DNA from: JAZDLM01 sp043801895
GTDB lineage: Bacteria > Patescibacteriota > Kazan-3B-28
DNA length: 15,876 nucleotides
Reading direction: 5' to 3'
Assembly (NCBI GenBank): GCA_043801895.1
Contig: JAZDLM010000010.1
Coordinates: forward strand, 1 to 15,876
Under the pieces are notes generated by a model that saw only the letters and a program-made list of their open reading frames with translations, was not told the origin of the DNA and made no database searches. The first letter of the stretch is position 1, and every line of letters starts with the position of its first letter. The translations under genes were made by a program, and so were the position numbers. Below are positions 1 through 5,280 of this stretch, one piece after another.

Positions 1-59
1 AGTCTTCATGCCCCGCAAATAGGATTCATCTCGTACTTATCTCTTAGGATCCTAGAAGC

Positions 60-100
60 AAAAACCTCCGTTCATGCTGTACAGCAGAACGGAGGTTTTT
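60..100 (-). terminator. Rho-independent terminator (probably bidirectional)
   Basis: Near-perfect inverted repeat: 14-nt arms 60-73 and 87-100 pair completely, and the inner 75-80 and 81-86 pair as well, leaving one unpaired A at 74. The outer arms run from A5 to T5, so the transcript ends in a T-tract on either strand. It lies 22 bp past the stop of the minus-strand membrane-protein gene, which is its likely client. Bases 1-59 show nothing I can assign. Confidence 0.85.
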
Positions 101-121
101 GTAATAGCGCTAGTAGCAAGA

Positions 122-604
122 TCAAAAATACGGGATGGTCCCGAGGTGGAAAAACAGCACCAAGATAATGATGACTTGTGGGGCCAAACCCCAAATCCAA
201 TCGGCCCGAGAATCCTTTTTAATAAACTTTGGCTCGCGTTGCAATTGCAGGATGGTCCCGTGCCAGCGAAGAAGAGGTTTGATGATCGGCAGCTGCTCCC
301 ATTTCGGCCAGAAAAATTTAGGGAGAGTCACCAAATCGGGCAACACCGCCACTAAGCTAATCGTGAAAGCGTATAGATAGTAACGCGGCTCGACCAGCAA
401 AAAGAATAGCCCTAGCGCCACGGCGGTATCGACCAGGGCAAAGATCACATTGGGCCGATTTAGGATCGGCTTGCCGATGTAGTCCTTGTGTGGGATCGCG
501 TCGAGAACGAAATGAGAAGCAAGCGCGCCGAGGGCAGCGGGAACCGCTTCCGGCATATGGGTGGCGATAGTCGCACCAACTAGAAAGTGAGCGGCGATTA
601 GCAT
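122..604 (-). CDS. Small integral membrane protein, YdjM/DUF457-like (putative membrane-bound metal-dependent hydrolase)
   Basis: 160 aa. The N-terminal half has His6 in AHFLVG and a second motif SHFVLDAIPHKD at about 30-41. This His and Asp/His pattern resembles the YdjM/DUF457 membrane hydrolase-like family, whose chemistry is poorly defined. Hydrophobic segments are seen at about 4-30, 53-73, 75-94 and 137-155, so it should be a polytopic inner-membrane protein. A basic region lies at about 97-133 between the last two segments. The start is ATG. It has its own -10 (TATAAT) about 30 bp upstream and a strong terminator just downstream, so it is probably a single-gene transcript. The fold assignment rests on a short motif; substrate and activity are unknown. 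Confidence 0.6.
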   Translation of the reverse strand: MLIAAHFLVGATIATHMPEAVPAALGALASHFVLDAIPHKDYIGKPILNRPNVIFALVDTAVALGLFFLLVEPRYYLYAFTISLVAVLPDLVTLPKFFWPKWEQLPIIKPLLRWHGTILQLQREPKFIKKDSRADWIWGLAPQVIIILVLFFHLGTIPYF

Positions 605-632
605 AAAAATAAGCCTAGATTAGCTTGGCTTC

Positions 633-638
633 ATTATA
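633..638 (-). promoter_or_regulatory. -10 box (TATAAT) of the membrane-protein gene
   Basis: On the minus strand the box reads TAGTATAATG, about 29 bp before the ATG at 604. The same TAGTATAAT string recurs before two genes of the surface locus. No good -35 is visible at 16-18 bp; the box lies just past the stop codon of the preceding gene at 665. Confidence 0.5.
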
Positions 639-664
639 CTAGAAAGTTGAATGGTCGCTTAAGT

Positions 665-1150
665 TTACCCGATCGGTTGGGCGGCCAAGGTGACATTTTG
701 GCTAATATCCTTCAGCGCGTACGATACATTCCCGATCCAATTGTGATACGGTCGGACAGATTTCCAGGTTGGTGCCATCTGCTTCGGGTCGGGCATCCCG
801 TCAACGGGATCGTATTTGAACAAGAGTTCAGAGGTGTACTGGATTGACGCAGCCCACGATTCAAAATCTCGAGTCCGGCCAAACTTCGGACTGCCGCTTC
901 GAAAATCTTTAATCCCCCAGGCATTATTATCACCGGCCCTAAATTTGCCGTAGCCGCTCTCGGCCGCCGAAATTGCCACGATGGCGGACCAGTTGGGATA
1001 TTTCATTAACTCTTCGGCTGGCATCGGGCTGTTTTTACTAGCCAGGAACGCCCGCAGCTCTAAGACCGCCGGGTCTTCCGGCTGGGTTGGGCTGGTTGCC
1101 ATTAGCGAGGATAGTAAAAGGGCCGCGAAGGCCCCCAATAATCCGTTCAT
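665..1150 (-). CDS. Secreted lysozyme/glucosaminidase-like cell-wall hydrolase
   Basis: 161 aa. Residues 1-20 form a signal peptide or signal anchor (hydrophobic AFAALLLSSLMA). The mature part has a lysozyme-superfamily pattern: IVAISAAESGYGKF at about 57-70, with Glu64 in the place of the catalytic acid, then NNAWGI at about 75-80. This combination is typical of Flg/Acm-type glucosaminidases and SLT-like domains that cut the peptidoglycan glycan backbone. At about 140 mature residues it is a single minimal catalytic domain with no wall-binding module. It should act outside the membrane on its own or a host cell's peptidoglycan. It has a separate promoter at 1196-1224. The ATG at 1150 has no Shine-Dalgarno sequence. 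Lysozyme-like fold is fairly sure; the exact family is not. Confidence 0.7.
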   Translation of the reverse strand: MNGLLGAFAALLLSSLMATSPTQPEDPAVLELRAFLASKNSPMPAEELMKYPNWSAIVAISAAESGYGKFRAGDNNAWGIKDFRSGSPKFGRTRDFESWAASIQYTSELLFKYDPVDGMPDPKQMAPTWKSVRPYHNWIGNVSYALKDISQNVTLAAQPIG

Positions 1151-1195
1151 TTTTGAAAACTACTCTAAGGGGAACCCCCAGAGCAGTCGAACTAC

Positions 1196-1224
1196 AGACT
1201 ACCATAACCCGGGGGTAGTGTCAA
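1196..1224 (-). promoter_or_regulatory. Promoter of the lysozyme-like gene, with an operator-like inverted repeat
   Basis: Minus strand: TTGACA (1219-1224), 17-bp spacer, TAGTCT (1196-1201) preceded by an extended TGG. A 6-bp inverted repeat, ACTACC at 1198-1203 and GGTAGT at 1214-1219, overlaps both the -10 and the edge of the -35, a position where a repressor could act. The leader to the ATG is about 40 nt. The -35 is perfect and the -10 is poor (3 of 6). Confidence 0.5.
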
Positions 1225-1256
1225 TAATACGCTCTGGTGGCCAACTTTAACAAAAC

Positions 1257-1280
1257 GGGCTGGACGCTAGCGCCCAGCCC
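1257..1280 (-). terminator. Terminator hairpin after the glycosyltransferase
   Basis: GGGCTGG (1257-1263) pairs with CCAGCCC (1274-1280), and an inner CGCT/AGCG extends the stem past one mismatch. On the minus strand it is followed by GTTTTGTT, a moderate T-tract. It lies 21 bp beyond the TAA of the broken glycosyltransferase. Confidence 0.65.
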
Positions 1281-1301
1281 AAACCACCTGGCTCCCAGCC
1301 G

Positions 1302-1916
1302 TTATTTTTTTACTAGGATTTCACCATACATCTTCAACCTGTCGGCGAACCCCCGCCAAAACCCTCGCTTTTCCTCTTTTTGGCGATGGTGGATCCCGTC
1401 GAGCTGAACATAGACCACCCGCCAGTTGCACCACTTGGCCCATTTGGTTAGTTGGCGCTCGACCGAAAAGCGCTCGATGGCGGGATGAGCCGCAAAGAAC
1501 TCGCGCATCAAAGAGGCGGGCAAAGCCCGCTCCCCGCTCTAGGCCGGTGCCAAACGCTGGCCGAGAGATGGCAGAATCCCAACCGCCATCTCAGCATCGC
1601 CGCGAGCTACCGGGCTAATGACTGCCGCGAAGTGCTGATCGGTCGAGCCAACCAAGTCGGAGTCCCAATACAGCACCAGCGGCGCGGTAATACATTTTAA
1701 ACCTTCGCGCATTGCGTTAGCCTTACCCCGATTCGGGTTAACCTGAATTACCGCCGAGGCGCCAGCGATTCTGGCCGCGTCTGCCGTACTATCGGTGCTG
1801 CCATCGTCCACTACAACTACCTCGCGAAACAGCTGCGAGGCCACCGCTGCCTGCACCACTCCGGCTACCGTCGAGGCTTCGTTAAGAGCGGCTATAACTA
1901 AGCTGACTTTCGACAA
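1302..1916 (-). pseudogene. GT2-family glycosyltransferase interrupted by an in-frame TAG
   Basis: The first 125 codons (1916-1539) encode a GT-A glycosyltransferase start: SLVIAALNEASTVAGVV, then VVVDDGSTDSTAD (nucleotide-binding Asp pair) and DSDLVG (DxD-type metal site) at about 84-89. A TAG sits at 1539-1541. Reading on in the same frame gives SGERALPASLMREF and 73 more residues that fit the C-terminal part of such enzymes, ending at TAA 1302. So this is one nonsense codon, not a frameshift; the intact product would be about 204 aa. Family enzymes transfer a sugar from a nucleotide-sugar to a lipid or surface glycan. The start is TTG, chosen because a strong GGGAGG Shine-Dalgarno lies 9-10 nt upstream and SKVSLVIAALNE begins there. 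Alternatives: a sequencing error, or two separate chains. Confidence 0.75.
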
Positions 1917-1923
1917 AACTGAC

Positions 1924-1943
1924 TTCCTCCCTAATGCAATATA
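1924..1943 (-). promoter_or_regulatory. Shine-Dalgarno and -10 box before the TTG-started glycosyltransferase
   Basis: On the minus strand GGGAGGAAG (complement of 1923-1931) precedes a TTG at 1914-1916. This is one of the few clear Shine-Dalgarno sequences in the window and decides the start. A TATATT -10 candidate lies at 1938-1943. No convincing -35 is visible. Confidence 0.5.
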
Positions 1944-2064
1944 CCCAAAATCAGCATACCGGGAGCAATAAGCCGATAATATGGAAATTTTTAGGAAACA
2001 AAAAGCCGCCCGCGGGGACAGTAACTCCCGTGTGCGCGAAGGGTTAGTATGGATCGTTTTTCAC
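1944..2064. other. Non-coding stretch, 5' flank of RNA element A
   Basis: No reading frame with coding character is seen on either strand. A GC-rich patch around 2006-2030 can form short hairpins (GGGA at 2016-2019 with TCCC at 2027-2030) but nothing compelling. On the minus strand a T5 run follows this patch, but the stem is too weak to call a terminator. A plus-strand GATAAT at 1975-1980 has no matching -35. Confidence 0.3.
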
Positions 2065-2174
2065 CAAAACTGTAAACCAACGAAGTGTTTACGGTTTTGA
2101 AAGGAGGAATGACGAGGCTAAAAGCAACCCCGAGCTTGTCGAGGGGTTAGCGTAAAGCCGAGTCCGGTCCGACG
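2065..2174 (+). ncRNA. Structured RNA candidate, copy A
   Basis: Hairpin I: CAAAAC-U-GUAAAC (2065-2077) pairs with GUUUAC-G-GUUUUG (2087-2099), with one U.G pair that would be an A/C clash on the other strand, so the plus strand is favoured. Its 9-nt loop is CAACGAAGU (2078-2086). Then AGGAGGAA, then a stem of GAC (2111-2113), GA, GGCU (2116-2119) pairing with AGCC (2156-2159), GA, GUC (2162-2164), with facing GA/GA. An internal loop AAAA (2120-2123) faces GUAA (2152-2155). GC-AACCCC pairs with GGGGUU-a-GC to close a terminal hairpin (2124-2151). Copy B on the minus strand at 2409-2525 has the same loops with different stems. I do not recognise the family; promoter unknown. A plus transcript could end at the hairpin 2302-2337. 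Confidence 0.45.
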
Positions 2175-2192
2175 TGGTGGAGCTAGGCGGAA
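2173..2192 (-). repeat. Direct-repeat copy of the tRNA-Ala 3' end (possible att-type site)
   Basis: The 20 bp cgtggtggagctaggcggaa (plus strand) is identical to 2333-2352, which covers the CCA end, acceptor 3' strand and 3' T-stem of tRNA-Ala. It lies on the 3' side of the tRNA in the same orientation, the geometry left when an element integrates at a tRNA 3' end. No tRNA body can be built here: the bases before it do not form a T-arm. Confidence 0.7.
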
Positions 2193-2301
2193 CCCTCCTG
2201 CGTTCAATCTCATCGCAAATAGGTCATTAGCCTCTTGCGATATAGATATCACTACGGATGGGCAGGTCGAACGCCCGGCGGTTTATATCGCTATGTTCAT
2301 A
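2193..2301. other. Unassigned segment between the two tRNA-end repeats
   Basis: No coding sequence and no integrase. Three segments can pair in two exclusive ways on the plus strand: ATCGCAA (2212-2218) with TTGCGAT (2235-2241), or GCGATATA (2237-2244) with TATATCGC (2284-2291), the second enclosing GGGC/GCCC. This looks like folded RNA or the residue of a larger element. A plus-strand frame opening at 2235 is a translation of the tRNA complement and is not a gene. Confidence 0.4.
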
Positions 2302-2337
2302 CCACGAACAAAATCCCCAACGGGGATTTTTTCGTGG
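2302..2337. terminator. Long terminator hairpin abutting tRNA-Ala
   Basis: CCACGAA (2302-2308), a bulged C, then AAAATCCCC (2310-2318), loop AAC, GGGGATTTT (2322-2330) and TTCGTGG (2331-2337): 16 base pairs with one bulge. The core stem is followed by T6 on plus, so it could end a plus-strand RNA from the A region. On minus it begins within the tRNA's own CCA and would end tRNA transcription. Confidence 0.8.
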
Positions 2338-2352
2338 TGGAGCTAGGCGGAA
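2333..2352 (-). repeat. Direct-repeat copy inside the tRNA-Ala 3' end
   Basis: Second copy of the 20-bp repeat at 2173-2192. It starts 2 bp outside the CCA and covers A73, the 3' acceptor strand, the 3' T-stem and the last two bases of the T-loop. The copies are offset by exactly 160 bp. Confidence 0.7.
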
Positions 2353-2408
2353 TTGAACCGCCGTCCCAGCAAGGCGAATGCTGTGTACTCCCGCTGTACT
2401 ATAGCCCC
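2335..2408 (-). tRNA. tRNA-Ala (anticodon CGC), CCA encoded
   Basis: 74 nt. The acceptor stem GGGGCTA/TAGCTCC contains the G3:U70 pair that identifies alanine tRNAs; discriminator A73 and an encoded CCA follow. D-stem GTAC/GTAC, anticodon stem CAGCA/TGCTG, 7-nt loop TTCGCCT, 4-nt variable region, T-stem GGCGG/CCGCC with loop TTCAATT. T33 places CGC at 34-36, reading GCG. Odd: position 37 is C, where almost all tRNAs have a purine. It follows RNA candidate B directly, and its 3' end is repeated at 2173-2192. No tRNA promoter is obvious, so it may be cut from a longer RNA, possibly an obgE read-through transcript. Confidence 0.85.
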
Positions 2409-2525
2409 TCGTCCAAACTCATCTCACCTTACGCTTGGTTCCAAATAAATTGGAACCGGCGCTTTTGCGTTCGATAGAGTTTCTCCTCTCCCCACGCCAA
2501 ACACTTCGTTAGTTCGCCGTGGGGA
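2409..2525 (-). ncRNA. Structured RNA candidate, copy B (5' of tRNA-Ala)
   Basis: On the minus strand, hairpin I pairs UCCCCACG and CGAAC with GUUUG and CGUGGGGA around a G/G mismatch, with loop UAACGAAGU (complement of 2503-2511), the loop of copy A. Then AGGAGAAA; a stem AAACUC (complement of 2477-2482) with GAGUUU (complement of 2415-2420), extended by AUC/GAU past a bulge; an internal loop AAAA (complement of 2463-2466) facing GUAA (complement of 2429-2432), flanked by GC as in A; and a terminal hairpin GGUUCCAA/UUGGAACC (2437-2457). It starts 10 bp after the obgE stop and runs into the tRNA 5' end, so it may be an obgE 3'-UTR or tRNA-leader structure. Family not recognised. Confidence 0.45.
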
Positions 2526-2535
2526 CCCTGTTATT

Positions 2536-3822
2536 TTAAATGTCCTCAAACTCAAACTGCTTTTTGCCGATTTTGACCTTGTTCCCCAGCTTTGCCCCCG
2601 CCTTCTTCAACGCGCCCAATACCCCCATTCGTTTTAACACTTTTTGGAAACGGGCAAATGCCTGCGGGTTACCAAAATCGGTCTTGATAGCCAGCCGTTC
2701 CTGTTTAGGCCCCTTGATTATAAAGTAGCCGGTTTTCTTGGCAACCTCGAATCGCACATAGGGCAAATCGCGCAGAGTAAATGTTTTGAATACTTCTCCC
2801 CCGGCGATCTGTCGGCGGACTTTAGGTAGTGCCGCCGCCATTGCGTGCAATAAACCCGTAATCCCTTTATGGGCTGCGGCCGATACAAAGAAAATCGGAT
2901 TGCCACCAAAGCGCATTTCCCCCAGCTGTTTCAATCGGTCTGCGCGTACCGCGTCCATTTTATTCAATACAACCAATTGGGGTTTGTGGCCGAGCTCCTT
3001 GCTGAATTTCTTCATCTCCGCGTTGATCAGCCTAAAGTCTTTGACCGGCTCCGGCCGAGTGGCATCAATTAGGTGTACCAATATCTTGGTTCGTTCGATG
3101 TGCCGTAAAAACTGACAACCTAATCCCTTCCCCGTGCTAGCGCCTTCTATCAGCCCGGGGATGTCAGCCACCACAAAACTTTTATCGCTTAGTTTTACGA
3201 TACCCAGATTAGGGATTAAGGTAGTAAATTCATAGTCGGCAATTTTCGGGCGTGCGTTAGAGATCACCGACAGCAAAGTTGATTTGCCGGCATTGGGTAA
3301 ACCGATCAGCCCGACATCAGCTACGATCTTTAATTTCAATATTACCGTTCGCTCCTCGCCGGGTTCGCCTAGTTCGGCAAAGCGGGGCGACTGAAAGTTG
3401 GCTCTGGCAAATCGCGCGTTGCCATATCCCCCGCCGCCGCCTTGGGCCACACGGAACTTATCGCCCGAGCGCTCAAGATCAGCGATCAAAAATTCTTTTA
3501 ATTTGCCGCGCACCGATTCAACTTCAAACACCTGAGTCCCAACTGGAACTTTCAAAATTAGATCTGCGCCCGACTTGCCGGCAGATTTTTGCTTCGCGCC
3601 AGGCCGGCCATTGTTCGCTCGATAGATTTTCTGTCTGGTGAGGTCGGCTAGAGTATTAAGATTGTGATCGGCCAAAATATAGACACTCCCGCCAGCCCCA
3701 CCGTCGCCGCCATCTGGCCCACCACGAGGGACAAACTTCTCATGCCGAAACGCGACGGCACCATTGCCGCCATCGCCGGCTTTTACCTCAAACCCAACCT
3801 CATCCGCAAAATTACTGCTCAT
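2536..3822 (-). CDS. obgE: Obg family GTPase ObgE/CgtA
   Basis: 428 aa. The N-terminal glycine-rich Obg domain (about 1-158) is plain: GFEVKAGDGGNG, FVPRGGPDGGDGG and the QGGGGGYGNA stretch. The G domain follows with G1 GLPNAGKST (174-182), G3 DIPG (220-223), G4 NKMD (287-290) and G5 SAA (314-316). A C-terminal OCT domain occupies about 340-428. Obg binds the large ribosomal subunit late in its assembly and links GTP/ppGpp level to ribosome maturation and division; it works in the cytosol at the ribosome. Length and domain order are normal. ATG at 3822 is right because MSSNFADEVGFEVKAG matches the usual N-terminus. It follows the surface locus behind a hairpin at 3841-3865 and is followed by RNA candidate B and tRNA-Ala. 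Confidence 0.97.
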   Translation of the reverse strand: MSSNFADEVGFEVKAGDGGNGAVAFRHEKFVPRGGPDGGDGGAGGSVYILADHNLNTLADLTRQKIYRANNGRPGAKQKSAGKSGADLILKVPVGTQVFEVESVRGKLKEFLIADLERSGDKFRVAQGGGGGYGNARFARANFQSPRFAELGEPGEERTVILKLKIVADVGLIGLPNAGKSTLLSVISNARPKIADYEFTTLIPNLGIVKLSDKSFVVADIPGLIEGASTGKGLGCQFLRHIERTKILVHLIDATRPEPVKDFRLINAEMKKFSKELGHKPQLVVLNKMDAVRADRLKQLGEMRFGGNPIFFVSAAAHKGITGLLHAMAAALPKVRRQIAGGEVFKTFTLRDLPYVRFEVAKKTGYFIIKGPKQERLAIKTDFGNPQAFARFQKVLKRMGVLGALKKAGAKLGNKVKIGKKQFEFEDI

Positions 3823-3840
3823 ATATCTTAATCATACAAG

Positions 3841-3865
3841 ACCCCCGAGCTTTTGACTCGGGGGT
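3841..3865 (-). terminator. Hairpin between the cohesin-protein gene and obgE
   Basis: ACCCCCGAG (3841-3849), 7-nt loop, CTCGGGGGT (3857-3865): a perfect 9-bp GC-rich stem. On the minus strand it is followed by CTTGTATG, only weakly T-rich, so termination may be partial. A TATGAT within this flank could be a -10 for obgE, which would give a very short leader. Confidence 0.6.
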
Positions 3866-3895
3866 GGTTCTCGTGTGGAACGATTTATATAAGAT

Positions 3896-5218
3896 TTAAG
3901 CGGACATCCGACGGGTGGCCAACTTGCGATAGGTTAGCCAGGCTAGCGCGGCAGCCGCAGCAGCGATCCCGCCCCACATCCACTCGTCAGGACCAGTGCC
4001 AGGCAGCGGGCCGGTGTTGTAGGTAAAGCCAATGTACTCCGCTACCTTACCATCGGCGCGATAGAGTTTAACTGACAAGGTAGTACGACTAGTCAGATCG
4101 GGCGCAGGCGGGACTTGAATTAATACTCGGCTTGGGCTCCAATCTTTAATAGTCGCTAACTGCAGGCCAACAAAAACCTTGTTCTTATCGGTCGACTCAA
4201 AGTAGCCAAAGTTTTCGCCATAAATAGTTACTTCGGTAGGAGTTAATTTATTGCCGCTAGCCGGATAGATATAAGTAATCCGAGGGTCGGTGCTAGAAGG
4301 AGGCACTGGAGGCGGAGAAGGAGTTCCAATAGTGTAGGTATAACCGTCGGTTTTGGTTGCAGATTTGGTGTCCGGGCGAGTGATAGTCACCGGAACGACA
4401 GTTTGCTGGGTTAAGCTGGGCCAACTTGGGATAGTGGCGGTAATCGAAGCGTCGCTCCAGCTGGAAACCGTAGCAGAAGTGCTGGTGTTGACCTTGACTG
4501 TGCCCTGAGTAGTTCCAAAGTTCGTACCGACGATGGTTACCAGTTGGCTGTTATCTTTGCTACCGCTGTTCGGAGTAACGCTGGTGATGGTAGGATCGTT
4601 CACCGAAGCGGCGGCGATGGTGACGGTGGCAGTCCCAACAGTCTTCAATAGATCAATTTTAGTGCTAGTGCTAGGCGGCGCGACATTGGAGTCGCTGGTG
4701 GTATCGTCATAATTAGTGGTGCTGAACTTGAAACCAAGCGTGGCTGTACTTCCAACGGTTGCAGCATCTTTGACTTTAAATTTAAGAGTGCCGACTTTCT
4801 TGATGCCATTGACTGGCGCTCCGCCGGCTGAGATCAAGCCGGAAATCACTATTTCATTGGCCTGAATTGCCGAGTTAGTGCTAGAACGAGTGATAATTAC
4901 CGAGCCGTTGCCCAAGCTAAAGTCGCTGGGCATGCCGGCATTGGCGCTAGGATGAACATATTCCAGTTTGGTGTTGTCGAATGTCACCCAGGCATCGACT
5001 CCGACGGTTGTGTCGGTAGTTGAGCCGGCGTTGACATTAACCATCACCGGCACATCAAAAGTGGCACCGGGGGCAACGGTGTAGGTGGTGGGTTCGAAGT
5101 AGAGCGAGGCACTGCCATCGTCTAAAACGCCAGCAGCCAGGGTAGGCAAAGCGCCGGCGAATACAAGGGAAATGCCGGTCAGGAGGCTGAAAATTTTAGA
5201 GATAGCTTGGTGTTTCAT
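3896..5218 (-). CDS. Cohesin-domain surface protein with two IPT/TIG domains and a C-terminal LPGTG anchor (scaffoldin-like)
   Basis: 440 aa. Signal peptide 1-28. Residues about 36-200 are cohesin-like: SASLYFEPTTYTVAPG, then VGVDAWVTFDNTKLEYV, then ISGLIS and KVGTLKFKVKD, the order seen in cohesins that bind dockerins. Two IPT/TIG Ig-like domains follow at about 208-297 and 311-401, split by a Pro-rich linker (SPPPVPP). The C-terminus has LPGTG (404-408), an Ala-rich hydrophobic helix (about 414-430) and a basic RKLATRR tail, the form of a sortase signal; it could equally be a plain membrane anchor, and no sortase is in the window. The three dockerin-bearing proteins just upstream are its natural ligands (inference). 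It has its own consensus promoter at 5248-5276. Start: ATG with an A/C-rich leader and no Shine-Dalgarno. Confidence 0.82.
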   Translation of the reverse strand: MKHQAISKIFSLLTGISLVFAGALPTLAAGVLDDGSASLYFEPTTYTVAPGATFDVPVMVNVNAGSTTDTTVGVDAWVTFDNTKLEYVHPSANAGMPSDFSLGNGSVIITRSSTNSAIQANEIVISGLISAGGAPVNGIKKVGTLKFKVKDAATVGSTATLGFKFSTTNYDDTTSDSNVAPPSTSTKIDLLKTVGTATVTIAAASVNDPTITSVTPNSGSKDNSQLVTIVGTNFGTTQGTVKVNTSTSATVSSWSDASITATIPSWPSLTQQTVVPVTITRPDTKSATKTDGYTYTIGTPSPPPVPPSSTDPRITYIYPASGNKLTPTEVTIYGENFGYFESTDKNKVFVGLQLATIKDWSPSRVLIQVPPAPDLTSRTTLSVKLYRADGKVAEYIGFTYNTGPLPGTGPDEWMWGGIAAAAAALAWLTYRKLATRRMSA

Positions 5219-5247
5219 TTTGGTTTTGGTTGCGAGCTAATTATCTT

Positions 5248-5276
5248 ATTATACTACACTTTTTCTACTTTGTCAA
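5248..5276 (-). promoter_or_regulatory. Consensus sigma70-type promoter of the cohesin-protein gene
   Basis: Minus strand: TTGACA (5271-5276), 17-bp spacer, TATAAT (5248-5253): all twelve positions match consensus. The -35 lies only 4 bp past the TAA of the 1114-aa gene. The predicted leader is about 23 nt and ends CAACCAAAACCAAA before the ATG. So the scaffold gene can be made independently of, and probably above, its neighbours. Confidence 0.85.
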
Positions 5277-5280
5277 CCCC

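Noticed and set aside
1539..1541. TAG recoded as an amino acid throughout the genome
   Set aside because: rpmE, gmk and the pseudouridine synthase end in TAG at the expected family length, and RF1 is encoded here.
1997..2035. Minus-strand terminator with a T5 run near 2003
   Set aside because: The only stems are 3-4 bp and not adjacent to the T-tract; too weak to call.
2010..2332. tmRNA, RNase P RNA or SRP RNA in the non-coding region
   Set aside because: The CCA-like end at 2175 has no T-arm before it, there is no tag reading frame ending in Ala-Ala, and the RNase P (GAGGAAAGUCC, ACAGAA) and SRP tetraloop signatures are absent on both strands.
2235..2477. Plus-strand 80-codon frame with VELGGIEPPS
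   Set aside because: It runs through the complement of tRNA-Ala; LGGIEPPS-type strings are a familiar false translation of tRNA genes.
3279..3641. 120-codon plus-strand frame inside obgE
   Set aside because: It is antisense to the conserved Obg domain and G1 region; no support of its own.
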